Translations under genes and position numbers: made by a program
Part shown: piece by piece, positions 1 through 8,956 of the stretch
Layout of the letters: each line of letters opens with the position of its first letter
Position numbering within the stretch: the stretch's first letter is position 1
The notes under the pieces: model-generated
What the model saw: only the letters and a program-made list of their open reading frames with translations
What the model was told of the DNA's origin: nothing
The model's database searches: none
Assembly (NCBI RefSeq): GCF_003863355.1
Contig: NZ_QQWG01000008.1
Span: forward strand, 62,001 to 126,000
Origin: Ancylomarina euxina
GTDB lineage: Bacteria; Bacteroidota; Bacteroidia; Bacteroidales; Marinifilaceae
Length of the DNA: 64,000 bases
Reading direction: 5' to 3'

Positions 1-1133
1 ATACCGATGCACAAGCTTTAGCAAAAAGCAATGTGCCTAAAAAGATTCAACTAGGTGAATCTTTAACTGAAGGACGAGGAGCTGGTAACAAACCTGAGAA
101 GGGCGAACAATCAGCTATCGAAAACCTTGATGATGTAATAGAGGTTCTAGCTGACAATACTAAAATGGTTTTTATTACTGCTGGAATGGGGGGTGGTACT
201 GGAACTGGAGCAGCTCCTATCATTGCTAAGGCAGCAAAGGATATGAAGATCTTAACGGTTGGTATTGTAACTATTCCATTCCGTTTCGAAGGCAGACAAC
301 GAATTAGCCAAGCAATTGAGGGCATCAGAAAACTTAAACAAAGCGTCGATTCTCTTCTTGTTATCGATAATGGGAAACTTTCAGAAATATATGGAGATCT
401 TAAACTATCAACAGCCTTCTCTAAAGCTGATGATGTTTTAGCTACCGCAGCAAAAGGTATCGCTGAAATTATAACTTTACATGGTTATATTAATGTTGAC
501 TTCGAAGATGTTAAAACCGTGATGACTGATAGTGGTGTTGCTGTTATGGGATCGGCGAGTGCGGAAGGTGAAGGACGAGCAGTGACGGCTATTCGTGAAG
601 CTTTAACCTCTCCTCTTCTTGACAACAACGATGTTCGAGGAGCAAAATCTATTCTTCTTAATATCACGTCAGGAACCGAGGAAGTCACAATGGATGAAGT
701 TGGTGAAATCACCGATTACGTTTATGAGGCTGTAGGTGATAGCGGTAATATTATTTGGGGTACTGGTCAGGATGAAGCTTTAGGAAATAAAATTTCTGTA
801 ACTATTATTGCGACTGGTTTTGAGCATGATGATTCTGAAAACTACGATCCAAAACCTCAGCAAGCTATACTTAATAAGCCAAGTGCTTTCAAAGGCGGTA
901 AAGGGCCAGCTAAAGTAACTGAGACTCAAAAATTACAGTTGGAATTAAATCCATTACCTGAGCAAGAAAATAAGCTTGATGAAAAACTGGATGCCAGTAA
1001 TATGAATGAGGCTGAAATTCAAGAAAACGAAGATATACCTGCCTTCAAGCGTAAACAAATTAATTTGCAACGAACCGAACCTTCAAGAACATCCAACGTG
1101 GTTCACTTCGACTTAGGTGATTTCGATAATTAA
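1..1133 (+). CDS. ftsZ: Cell division protein FtsZ, 3' part (5' end outside window)
   Basis: Tubulin-like GTPase that polymerises into the division ring at midcell. The reading frame is open from position 3, so the gene starts upstream of the window; the GTG at 33 is internal. The glycine-rich tubulin signature AGMGGGTGTGAAP lies about 60 residues in. It is followed by the GxVTxPFxFEGxxR stretch and a T7-loop-like NVDFEDVKTVM, which supplies the catalytic acidic residues across the subunit interface. After a variable acidic linker comes the conserved C-terminal peptide DIPAFKRKQ, which in this family binds FtsA. About 20 further residues follow it, an extension past the usual end. yqeY follows after 58 bp on the same strand. 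Identification is secure. Confidence 0.97.
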   Translation, partial: TDAQALAKSNVPKKIQLGESLTEGRGAGNKPEKGEQSAIENLDDVIEVLADNTKMVFITAGMGGGTGTGAAPIIAKAAKDMKILTVGIVTIPFRFEGRQRISQAIEGIRKLKQSVDSLLVIDNGKLSEIYGDLKLSTAFSKADDVLATAAKGIAEIITLHGYINVDFEDVKTVMTDSGVAVMGSASAEGEGRAVTAIREALTSPLLDNNDVRGAKSILLNITSGTEEVTMDEVGEITDYVYEAVGDSGNIIWGTGQDEALGNKISVTIIATGFEHDDSENYDPKPQQAILNKPSAFKGGKGPAKVTETQKLQLELNPLPEQENKLDEKLDASNMNEAEIQENEDIPAFKRKQINLQRTEPSRTSNVVHFDLGDFDN

Positions 1134-1191
1134 TACAAATCTATATAAATCCGATCTACATACTCGGTTTTATATAATAATCTGATACATC

Positions 1192-1638
1192 ATGACTTTA
1201 TTAGAACAAATAAATAGCGATATAAAGGCTGCAATGAAAGCCAAAGACAAAGAAAAGCTACAAGCTCTTAGAGCGGTAAAAACGGCTTTTACGCTTGAAA
1301 TGACAAAAACCGGTAGTACTGAAATTGCTGATGCCGATGCTTTGAAAATTATTCAAAAACTAGCTAAACAAAGAAAAGACTCTGCTGATACTTACATAGC
1401 AGGTGGACGTCAAGAATTAGCTGATGTTGAGTTAAAAGAAATGTCTTTTATCGAAGCATATCTTCCTGCACAAATTAGTGATGAAGAACTAACTGCTGCC
1501 ATTAAGGTTTTGATTGAGAAAACTGGAGCTAGCTCTATAAAAGATATGGGTAAAGTTGTTGGTATGGCCTCTAAAGAATTAGCCGGTCGTGCTGAAGGAA
1601 AAACGATAGCCGACAAGGTGAAAGCATTGCTAGCATAG
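1192..1638 (+). CDS. GatB/YqeY domain-containing protein
   Basis: A 148-residue protein of the YqeY family. It matches in length and in its helical pattern, with the typical opening LLEQINSDIKAAMKAKDKEK, a central IIQKLAKQRKDSADTY and a C-terminal GKVVGMASKELAGRAEGK. The fold is shared with the tail domain of GatB in the tRNA amidotransferase, which contacts tRNA. The function of the stand-alone protein is not established, and it has no catalytic motif. It lies 58 bp after ftsZ, with no terminator seen between them, so it probably shares the ftsZ transcript. A strong hairpin terminator follows. Confidence 0.9.
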   Translation: MTLLEQINSDIKAAMKAKDKEKLQALRAVKTAFTLEMTKTGSTEIADADALKIIQKLAKQRKDSADTYIAGGRQELADVELKEMSFIEAYLPAQISDEELTAAIKVLIEKTGASSIKDMGKVVGMASKELAGRAEGKTIADKVKALLA

Positions 1639-1660
1639 CTGAATAATTTAGAAAAACCGA

Positions 1661-1700
1661 GAGGCTGTCAATAATAATTGACAGCCTCTTTTGTTTTATT
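1661..1700. terminator. Bidirectional intrinsic terminator, yqeY/miaB
   Basis: A perfect 12-bp stem (arms 1661-1672 and 1677-1688) with a 4-nt loop is followed by a T-rich run on the plus strand and by an A-run that serves the minus strand. It separates convergent yqeY and miaB. Confidence 0.9.
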
Positions 1701-1714
1701 TTTATCAGAATCGT

Positions 1715-3049
1715 TTATTCAATAATCTCTGCTATTATGGTTGCAGAGTTACAGCTAACTGCTTTTACTTTTACAAAATCACCAACTTTAAGATCGCTTT
1801 TAGGTAAAACAAAGGCTTTATTCTGTGAGCTTCGTCCATACAGTTCTTGATCCGATTTCTTAGAAACACCTTCAATTAAGATTTCAAAAGTTTTCCCAAT
1901 ATCACGCTGGTTACTTTCTAGTGACAATTGTCTTTGTAAGGCAATCATTTCATCCAAACGCTTCGATTTTACATCTTCAGGGATATTATCTTTCAGATTT
2001 TTATAGGCAAATGTTCCAGGACGCTCCGAATACTTAAACATATAAGAATAATCGTACTTCGCCCATTTCATCAAATCTAATGTCTCTTGGAACTCTTCTT
2101 CAGTTTCATTATGAAATCCAACAAATATATCAGAAGTTAAGCCACAGTCAGGAATATATTTACGGATAGCTTCTACACGATCCATATACCATTCTCGAGT
2201 GTATTTACGACGCATATTTTTTAAAACCTCGTTACTACCAGATTGAACTGGCAAATGAATACTCTTACAAATATTTGGATTAGCAGCCATCACCTTAAGT
2301 GTATCATCACTCATGTCTTTAGGATGAGAGGTTGCAAATCGAATGCGCATATTGGGTTCTGCTTTAGCTACCATTTCCAATAGTTCAGGAAAAGTAATTT
2401 CAGAAATAGAGTTCTTAAAATGATATGAATTCACATTCTGACCCAACAAAGTAACTTCCTTATAGCCTTTAGAAGCCAAATCGTGCACTTCTTTCAAAAT
2501 ACTTTCGAAGTTACGGCTACGTTCTCGGCCTCGGGTATATGGCACAATACAATAGGTACAGAAGTTATTACATCCTCTCATAATTGATACAAAACCAGAA
2601 ATAGCTGTTTCATCAATACGAGAAGGACAAATATCCTTATATGTTTCTGTCAATGATAAATCGATATTAATGGCCTTTTCGCCCTTCTCAGCTTTCTTCA
2701 CCAACATAGGTAAATCCATATAAGCATCAGGTCCTACAACAATGTTGACATTTTTCTCCTGCTCAAAAAGTTTCTCTCCTAAACGTTCAGCCATACAGCC
2801 TATTATCCCAACCAAGAGATTCGGATTCTTCTTTTTTAATATACTAAAACCTTGAACTCTCCCTCGAACTCTTTGCTCAGCATTCTCACGCACAGAACAT
2901 GTATTTACCAAAATCAAATCCGCCTCAGTTCGTTCATTAGTTCTCTCGAAACCATCGTGTTCCATAATGGCAGCAACGACTTCACTGTCGGCAACATTCA
3001 TTTGGCAACCATAGGTTTCCATGAATAGTTTTTTATTGCTTGTACTCAT
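1715..3049 (-). CDS. miaB: tRNA-2-methylthio-N6-dimethylallyladenosine synthase MiaB
   Basis: Radical-SAM methylthiotransferase that adds a methylthio group to i6A37 in tRNAs reading UNN codons. Three parts are visible: an N-terminal UPF0004 domain opening ETYGCQMNVADSE with the first cluster cysteines (also NTCSVRENA and GCMAER), the radical-SAM motif CNNFCTYCIVPYTRGRERSR, and a C-terminal TRAM domain. The length of 444 residues is normal. The ATG at 3049 gives MSTSNKK and is preferred to an in-frame TTG at 3061. It is convergent with yqeY and has its own promoter upstream. Confidence 0.96.
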   Translation of the reverse strand: MSTSNKKLFMETYGCQMNVADSEVVAAIMEHDGFERTNERTEADLILVNTCSVRENAEQRVRGRVQGFSILKKKNPNLLVGIIGCMAERLGEKLFEQEKNVNIVVGPDAYMDLPMLVKKAEKGEKAINIDLSLTETYKDICPSRIDETAISGFVSIMRGCNNFCTYCIVPYTRGRERSRNFESILKEVHDLASKGYKEVTLLGQNVNSYHFKNSISEITFPELLEMVAKAEPNMRIRFATSHPKDMSDDTLKVMAANPNICKSIHLPVQSGSNEVLKNMRRKYTREWYMDRVEAIRKYIPDCGLTSDIFVGFHNETEEEFQETLDLMKWAKYDYSYMFKYSERPGTFAYKNLKDNIPEDVKSKRLDEMIALQRQLSLESNQRDIGKTFEILIEGVSKKSDQELYGRSSQNKAFVLPKSDLKVGDFVKVKAVSCNSATIIAEIIE

Positions 3050-3124
3050 TGTTTTTTTCAATTATCCTTAAAAGTCCACACTCAAACATCCTGAAGGAAG
3101 ACCTATTGTTTTTTGTTTAATCCG

Positions 3125-3154
3125 CAAATATAGATCTTATTAGCTGAATGACAA
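3125..3154 (-). promoter_or_regulatory. Bacteroidetes-type promoter for miaB
   Basis: On the minus strand a -7 box TATATTTG (3125-3132) is preceded, 19 nt upstream, by TTG (3152-3154). This fits the TTG-N19-TAnnTTTG promoter of Bacteroidetes. The leader to the miaB ATG would be about 70 nt. Confidence 0.7.
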
Positions 3155-3388
3155 TTGAAGACTAATAAAATCCCTTGATATAGATTCAGTAAACACAAGC
3201 ACTTAACTTATAAAAATGCCTCTTAGTGTACTTTTATATTGATTGAGTCTATCTTTTTTAAGGAAGTCAATATAAAATTCCGATATTTAAGCCGTAATTG
3301 ACTTTAATGGGTTTGATTCAAGTATTTATTGATCACCATCAAGTCAAAATAAATCATAACTAAGCCTTATTTTTAGATTTATTTCAAA

Positions 3389-4222
3389 ATGCAAGACCAA
3401 TTAAAATCGCAGGATTTTCAGAAGATAGATATCAAGCAAGTCTTTGCCAGTAAAAGCGAAAAGATCGCCAGACTAATCCCTGGCTTCATCATATCGTACT
3501 TAAAACGTATCATCCATCAGGATGAACTAAATGACTTTCTTTCTAAAAATCATCAAAAACAAGGCATCGATTTTTCTCAAGCTGTTTTAGATGAATTATC
3601 GATTACCTATGATATCAATGGACTAGAAAAACTAGATAAAAACAAGCGCTACCTTTTAGTAGCGAATCACCCGCTTGGTGGACCTGATGGGCTTATTCTA
3701 ATCAGTCTTTTTGGAAAGCATTTCAAAACCATTCGCTTCTTGGTTAACGATCTTCTGATGAATATTAAAAACATGGGACAGGTATTTGTTCCTATAAATA
3801 AGCACGGTGGTCAAGCCAAAGAAGCCGCTAAAATTATTGAATCTGCTTACCAATCTGAATCTACAATTCTGACATTCCCTGCAGGACTCGTTTCCAGAAA
3901 ACAAAAAGGAGTAATTAAAGATTTAGAGTGGAAAAAAAGCTTTGTCGTAAAAGCCAAGAAACATCAGCGCGACATAGTTCCTATACACATCAGTGGTAGA
4001 AATTCAAATTTCTTCTACAACTTAGCTAATTTTAGAAAGTTTATTGGTCTAAAAGCCAACATCGAGATGTTGTATTTAGTAAACGAACTATTCAAACAAA
4101 GAGGAAAGCAATTCAAAATTATAATTGGTGATCCTATCCCATTTGAGAGTCTTGATAATAGTTTAACTCATAACCAATGGGCCGAAAAAATTAATAAGCA
4201 ATGTTACGATCTTGCTGACTAA
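3389..4222 (+). CDS. PlsC-like O-acyltransferase, GlsA-like (glycine lipid synthesis)
   Basis: A 277-residue lysophospholipid-acyltransferase-like protein. The acyltransferase motif is NHPLGGPDG; this Bacteroidetes branch carries NHPLGG-x-DG in place of the usual NHx4D. A glycine/proline block FPAGLVSR follows about 90 residues later. The next gene downstream is an OlsB-type N-acyltransferase. In Bacteroides the same pair (glsA/glsB) makes glycine lipids, GlsB adding a 3-hydroxy fatty acid to the amino group and GlsA the second acyl chain by O-acylation. The assignment to glycine rather than ornithine lipid is by phylum and is inferred. No signal peptide is seen; it probably acts at the inner face of the membrane. 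Confidence 0.75.
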   Translation: MQDQLKSQDFQKIDIKQVFASKSEKIARLIPGFIISYLKRIIHQDELNDFLSKNHQKQGIDFSQAVLDELSITYDINGLEKLDKNKRYLLVANHPLGGPDGLILISLFGKHFKTIRFLVNDLLMNIKNMGQVFVPINKHGGQAKEAAKIIESAYQSESTILTFPAGLVSRKQKGVIKDLEWKKSFVVKAKKHQRDIVPIHISGRNSNFFYNLANFRKFIGLKANIEMLYLVNELFKQRGKQFKIIIGDPIPFESLDNSLTHNQWAEKINKQCYDLAD

Positions 4223-4251
4223 GGTATAAAAGACAAATCCACAAGAAGCAC

Positions 4252-4259
4252 TATATTTG
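4252..4259 (+). promoter_or_regulatory. -7 box TATATTTG upstream of the N-acyltransferase gene
   Basis: An exact TAnnTTTG lies in the 190-bp gap between the two acyltransferase genes. No TTG is found at the expected distance upstream. It suggests the second gene has its own start with a leader of about 145 nt. Confidence 0.4.
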
Positions 4260-4412
4260 CACCGATTTAAAGATCTTATCATAGTCGATACGTAAAATTA
4301 GCTATGGAGATATCCTTAATTTCACTTATATTGCTAGAAATACACCACAAGCGAATTTCAATATTCTTAATTTAAGAGTATGAGAATTGTAGCCATCTAA
4401 AAAAGAAAACAA

Positions 4413-5393
4413 ATGAAAGATATTATCCCACCAGTAGATAGAGAGCTCCTTGAGAAAGAACTAACCGAGGATCGATTTGTAAGAAAGACCAATAAGGGAT
4501 CGAACGAAATTTATTGTTTTACTCACCATGACTCGCCAAACTTAATGCGCGAGGTAGGACGCTTACGTGAAATTACATTTAGAAAAGCTGGTGGTGGAAC
4601 CGGTAAAGAAACCGATATTGATCATTACGACTTAGATGAGAGACCTTATCACCAACTAATTGTCTGGGATCCAAGTGCAAAGGAAATACTAGGTGGTTAT
4701 CGTTATATTATCTGTAAAGATGCTCACACGAATGAACAAGGTGATCTACAATTAGCGACTTCAAGATTATTTGATTTCTCAGATGAATTCAAAAAAGAAT
4801 ACATCCCAAATATGATTGAACTTGGTCGTTCATTTGTTCAGCCTGAATACCAATCGATACTAAAAGGTCGAAAAAGTCTTTATGCCTTAGATAATTTATG
4901 GGATGGACTTGGAGCTCTTATTGTAGAATATCCTGAAATCAAATATTTCTTTGGGAAAGTGACCATGTACCCTCATTTCAACACAGAGGCTCGCAACCAC
5001 ATTCTTTATTTTATGAATCGTATGTTCAATGATCCAGACAATCTTGCCTGGCCATTGAACCCTCTAAAGACGAATACCGATACTGCTGCAATGGATGCAA
5101 CTTATAACGGTGTTGATTTCAAAGAAAATTATAAAATATTATCAAGAATTGTACGTGAGAATGGCGCAAATATTCCTCCACTTATTAATGCTTATATGGG
5201 CCTATCCCCATCTATGAGAAGTTTTGGAACAGCCGTGAATACTCACTTTGGTGATGTTGAAGAAACGGGAATCATGATTACAATTGAAGATGTATATGAA
5301 AACAAAGTTGAACGTCATATTTCATCTTATTTAAATTTCTTGAAAATTCGCTTCCCCAAAACGAATTTCCACCTTTTCAAAAAAAGACACTAG
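4413..5393 (+). CDS. OlsB/GlsB-like N-acyltransferase (GNAT fold)
   Basis: A 326-residue protein of the hemolysin/OlsB acyltransferase family. It shows a GNAT core with REVGRLREITFRKAGGGTGK near residue 50, then DHYDLDERPYHQLIVWD, ILGGYRYI and a later ELGRSFVQPEYQ. These segments are typical of the family that transfers a 3-hydroxyacyl group from acyl carrier protein to the amino group of an amino acid. Next to the PlsC-like gene it most likely performs the first step of glycine (or ornithine) lipid synthesis. It is followed by a perfect terminator hairpin. The family is recognised with confidence; the amino-acid substrate is inferred. Confidence 0.8.
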   Translation: MKDIIPPVDRELLEKELTEDRFVRKTNKGSNEIYCFTHHDSPNLMREVGRLREITFRKAGGGTGKETDIDHYDLDERPYHQLIVWDPSAKEILGGYRYIICKDAHTNEQGDLQLATSRLFDFSDEFKKEYIPNMIELGRSFVQPEYQSILKGRKSLYALDNLWDGLGALIVEYPEIKYFFGKVTMYPHFNTEARNHILYFMNRMFNDPDNLAWPLNPLKTNTDTAAMDATYNGVDFKENYKILSRIVRENGANIPPLINAYMGLSPSMRSFGTAVNTHFGDVEETGIMITIEDVYENKVERHISSYLNFLKIRFPKTNFHLFKKRH

Positions 5394-5416
5394 GCAATAT
5401 CTTATTGCCACAAACG

Positions 5417-5446
5417 AAAAAAGTCATCCAATTGGATGACTTTTTT
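5417..5446. terminator. Bidirectional terminator between glsB-like gene and purF-like gene
   Basis: A perfect palindrome with an AATT centre and stem AAAAAAGTCATCC / GGATGACTTTTTT. It has U-tracts on both strands and ends both convergent genes. Confidence 0.9.
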
Positions 5447-5487
5447 ATTTATATTAAAACTGAAAAATGTGTGAATCATCTTATAGC

Positions 5488-7389
5488 TTAATAAGCTCTT
5501 TTAGTGTTTCCTTCAACATAGTTAATGTAAGATGTATTCACTACTTTGTTTCCACCAGGAGTTGGATAGTCGCCAGTAAAATACCAATCACCATTATTCT
5601 CAGGACAAGCAGAATGAAGATTTTCTACAGTTTGGAAAACAATCTTAACCTCAGCTTCCATATTATCAGGAGTAAGTTGTTCTGAAATTTTATCAGAAAT
5701 TTCTTCAGCAGTGAATGGCTTATAAATCTCTGTTACATAATTCATCACCTCTTCCTTAGGCAAGTTCTCTTGAGCCTTACATTTCTGATAAACCTCATCG
5801 ATAATATATTCCATATTTCTTTCCTTAAGCAATGCAATGGCAGCATTAAAAGCACAGAAATCACCCATTCTTGTCATATCAATTCCATAACAGTCTGGGT
5901 AACGAATTTGAGGTGCAGATGACACAACCACAATTTTCTTAGGATGAAGTCTATCTAAAATTCTTAAGATACTTTTCTTAAGTGTTGTTCCACGAACAAT
6001 TGAATCATCAATAATAACTAGGTTATCAACACCGTTACGAACAATACCATAAGTTACATCGTAAACATGACCAACTAAATCATCACGACCTTCGTCACCA
6101 GAGATAAAAGTTCTAAGTTTAACATCTTTAACCGCAATTTTCTCAACACGAGGTTCTACAGAAATAATCTCTTGTAATTTTTCCTCGGTCCACTCACCAT
6201 TCAGATCATGAATCTTACGTTTTTTATCCTCCATCAAGTGATTTCTTACACCTTCCATCATACCATAAAATGCAGTCTCTGCAGTATTGGGTATAAAAGA
6301 GAATACCGAATTTTTGATATCATTATCAATACTCTCAAGAATTGCTGGTGTTAATAATTCACCCAATTTCTTTCTCTCAAGATATATATCCTTATCGGAT
6401 CCTCTTGAGAAATAAATACGTTCGAAAGAACAAGATCTTCTTTTTTCCGGAACACGAATAGGAACCTCCGAAACGTCACCGTTCTTGCGGATAATAACCC
6501 CCTTACCTGGATCGATTTCCTTAATATCACATGCTCTAACATTCAAAGCCGTTTGAATAACCGGACGCTCTGAAGCGACTACTACAATCTCATCGTCCTG
6601 ATAATAATAAGCTGGACGAATTCCCCAAGGGTCGCGCATTACAAATGAATCGCCATGTCCAAACATACCTGCAATGGCATAGCCACCATCCCAATCGCGA
6701 GATGCACTAGCTAATACTTTCTGCACATCAAGATTATCCTCGATTAAAGGAGAAATTGCTTGTGAAGTATGACCTTCATTTTTATATTGTCTAAATTTAA
6801 GTTGGTTTTCTTCATCAAGGTAATGACCAACTTTTTCTAGAATAGTTACTGTATCCGTATAATCACTTGGGCTTTGACCTAATGAAACCAATAAGTTAAA
6901 CAACTCATCTACATTAGTCAGGTTGAAGTTACCTGCCAACACCAAATTACGAGAACGCCAGTTGTTTTCACGCTTTACTGGGTGAACAAAATCGATACTA
7001 TTACGACCGAAAGTTCCATAACGAAGGTGACCTAAATAAACCTCACCTGCAAAAGGCACATTCTCCTTTGCCCATTTAGCATCTTCAAATTTCTCTGGAT
7101 TAGTAGAACGTACGGTTGCTAAATCTCCATAAATACTATCGAAAACATCTTTTATCGGCTGACTCCCATTTGAACGATGACGATTAATATATTTCGTTCC
7201 TGGCTTTTGATCGATTTTAATACTAGCTGCTCCTGCTCCTTCTTGACCTCGATTGTGCTGCTTCTCCATCAAAAGACAAAGCTTCTGAATTCCATATTGC
7301 CAAGTCCCATACTTTTCCTGATAATACTCAAGAGGTTTACGCAAACGGACTAAAGCAATTCCGCACTCGTGTTTAAGTTGATCACTCAT
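5488..7389 (-). CDS. Amidophosphoribosyltransferase-like protein, long Bacteroidetes form
   Basis: A class II glutamine amidotransferase joined to a type I phosphoribosyltransferase, the architecture of PurF, which makes phosphoribosylamine from PRPP and glutamine in the first purine step. The N-terminal nucleophile is probably Cys9 in ECGIALVRL. It is followed by HNRGQEGAG, the HLRYGTFG stretch and RDPWGIRPAYY. The PRPP loop is VIIDDSIVRGTT and a late MTRMGDFCAF is present. At 633 residues it is about 130 longer than the usual PurF, with insertions in both halves. Bacteroidetes often have this long form beside a standard PurF. Whether this copy is the purine enzyme or a specialised paralogue cannot be told here. 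Confidence 0.85.
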   Translation of the reverse strand: MSDQLKHECGIALVRLRKPLEYYQEKYGTWQYGIQKLCLLMEKQHNRGQEGAGAASIKIDQKPGTKYINRHRSNGSQPIKDVFDSIYGDLATVRSTNPEKFEDAKWAKENVPFAGEVYLGHLRYGTFGRNSIDFVHPVKRENNWRSRNLVLAGNFNLTNVDELFNLLVSLGQSPSDYTDTVTILEKVGHYLDEENQLKFRQYKNEGHTSQAISPLIEDNLDVQKVLASASRDWDGGYAIAGMFGHGDSFVMRDPWGIRPAYYYQDDEIVVVASERPVIQTALNVRACDIKEIDPGKGVIIRKNGDVSEVPIRVPEKRRSCSFERIYFSRGSDKDIYLERKKLGELLTPAILESIDNDIKNSVFSFIPNTAETAFYGMMEGVRNHLMEDKKRKIHDLNGEWTEEKLQEIISVEPRVEKIAVKDVKLRTFISGDEGRDDLVGHVYDVTYGIVRNGVDNLVIIDDSIVRGTTLKKSILRILDRLHPKKIVVVSSAPQIRYPDCYGIDMTRMGDFCAFNAAIALLKERNMEYIIDEVYQKCKAQENLPKEEVMNYVTEIYKPFTAEEISDKISEQLTPDNMEAEVKIVFQTVENLHSACPENNGDWYFTGDYPTPGGNKVVNTSYINYVEGNTKRAY

Positions 7390-7479
7390 TTCGATTTATT
7401 ATAATGGTTATTTAGTACTGTTCTTATCTTTTATTGAAGGCAAATTTACAATTTACTTTACAATTTTTTCAATAAAAAA

Positions 7480-7508
7480 AAACCGCTTAGAATCATCCAA
7501 GCAGTTTA
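7480..7508 (-). terminator. Intrinsic terminator after the SPOR-domain gene
   Basis: On the minus strand a G-U-tolerant stem AACTGCTTGG / CTAAGCGGTT is followed by a run of nine T. It lies just past the stop at 7512. Confidence 0.8.
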
Positions 7509-7511
7509 ATA

Positions 7512-8078
7512 TTATTTTATTTCTTCAATCACATTTTTTTCCTGCGCTTCAAGGTCAGCCAAATCAATTTGGTCTCTCCTAATGTAACTATTAGGATATA
7601 ACTTCAAGCATTTTTTATATAAATAAACAGCCTCAAAATTGGTTCTAAAATTGCCAATGAGAACCCGAAAATCTGGGGCATGATATTTAAGATAAACTCT
7701 ATCGTTGGGAAATCTCTCTTCTAACTCATTTTTTATAAAGACAGCTTTTTCTCTATCACGACCTCCTCCTGAAAAAACCTGAATTCTCCACCCATAAAAA
7801 CCGGGTGCTTCTGAATTTTCAGATCTATCAATTTTAAGCAGATCATCAATTCTATAATCTTGTATAATTCTAACTTGTCCCTGTCCTTCTTCCTTTTGCC
7901 TTAGTCTCTCTAAAAACTCAATATCTCCCTCGTAGAATTTTATCTTCTTCATACGACTTGTTTCATGAATTTGCTGATCAAGAGAATCTACACTTTGACT
8001 TGCATCATACACTTGTGCATACACTGATGTGATACAAAGAGCAAATACGAAAGTGAGTAACGAAAAGATATACTTCAT
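7512..8078 (-). CDS. Exported SPOR-domain protein
   Basis: A 188-residue protein with a signal peptide (MKYIFSLLTFVFALCITSVYA, cleaved after AYA-like residues) and a short charged linker. The C-terminal SPOR domain starts near residue 95: GWRIQVFSGGGRDREKA, then FRVLIGNFRTNFEA. SPOR domains bind glycan strands lacking stem peptides, usually at division sites, so a periplasmic cell-wall role is likely. It lies 122 bp upstream of the purF-like gene on the same strand, with its own terminator between. The partner and exact role are unknown. Confidence 0.8.
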   Translation of the reverse strand: MKYIFSLLTFVFALCITSVYAQVYDASQSVDSLDQQIHETSRMKKIKFYEGDIEFLERLRQKEEGQGQVRIIQDYRIDDLLKIDRSENSEAPGFYGWRIQVFSGGGRDREKAVFIKNELEERFPNDRVYLKYHAPDFRVLIGNFRTNFEAVYLYKKCLKLYPNSYIRRDQIDLADLEAQEKNVIEEIK

Positions 8079-8403
8079 TTGATACGTGTTTCCAAAACTG
8101 ATTACTTCTCTATTCTTTTATATTTCATACAAGTATCATACAAATACAACTGATTATCAACACTCGTAATATTTCCAGAATAGATGTCAAAAATAATCAA
8201 AATTTTTAAGCTTCAAATATTATTTAACGATTGATAAGACTTCTCCATTTCAACATGATATCACTCGAATTTAAAATATCGACACACACCTCAATATAAG
8301 TCTATTACAAGATGTGCAAGCTTTTAAACCAAATACTAAGATGCTAAAAATTTAGCTTTAATTAAGGTAGTTATAGTCTTGGAATAACTACAGCGTTTAT
8401 ACT

Positions 8404-8540
8404 TATTTTTGATAGAACGTCTAATTTGATTTTAGACAACTGGGGAAAAGAAAAAGGATGGTAACCACAACCATCCTTTCTTCTAACTATTAACCAAAAT
8501 TTGAAGATCGATTCCGAGGATCCAATCTTCGTCGCAAAAA
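8404..8540 (+). ncRNA. Candidate structured RNA / leader, copy A
   Basis: A promoter-like TTG (8379-8381) and TATTTTTG (8404-8411) precede a perfect 10-bp hairpin (arms 8453-8462 and 8470-8479). Four bases later comes TCTAACTATTAACCAAA, then TTTGAAG and GAGGAT. A second hairpin with the same tail lies at 15,178-15,265. The hairpin also overlaps a possible 11-codon peptide at 8458 with three Thr codons in a row (M-V-T-T-T-I-L-S-S-N-Y). No T-tract follows the hairpin, so it is not a plain terminator. Neither a function nor a known family is recognised. Confidence 0.3.
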
Positions 8541-8845
8541 TAAGACCTATAAATTAAATTCAACATTATAATGATGAAAAATAAGATAAAATGTCCTATA
8601 ACATATTATCAATCAAACAAAAATCGTTCAACTGATAGTCTAATTTATATTCGTATCGAGCATGTACCCCCCAATATTTACGCTTACTTATTGATAGGCA
8701 AAAAACTATCTCTCATTAATTTATCATTGTGAAAAATATCGTCTTGTAAACAAATAACAATAAAAATTTACAATTCAGATATACTTCAAAGCTTTCTTCC
8801 TCCGTTAAAGATTGTTAAGCATGAACGACCACCTAAGTATTTTTC

Positions 8846-8853
8846 TATATTTG
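8846..8853 (+). promoter_or_regulatory. -7 box TATATTTG for the rprX-like kinase
   Basis: An exact TAnnTTTG about 100 bp before the kinase start. The nearest upstream TTG is about 31 nt away, longer than usual. Confidence 0.45.
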
Positions 8854-8956
8854 TATCTATGAGTTGAATTTAGAGGTTGCAAAAAAATTACAAATTCATT
8901 TTCATCTCCAACAAAAACCCCATCTATAAGGGGTACAGAATTTCATAAATGTATAT

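Larger units (their letters stand above)
8079..8956. other. Intergenic region, 878 bp
   Basis: No convincing gene is seen. It holds the candidate structured RNA described separately (8404-8540) and the -7 box of the downstream sensor kinase. The 8,540-8,830 part is AT-rich and featureless to the eye. Confidence 0.6.
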
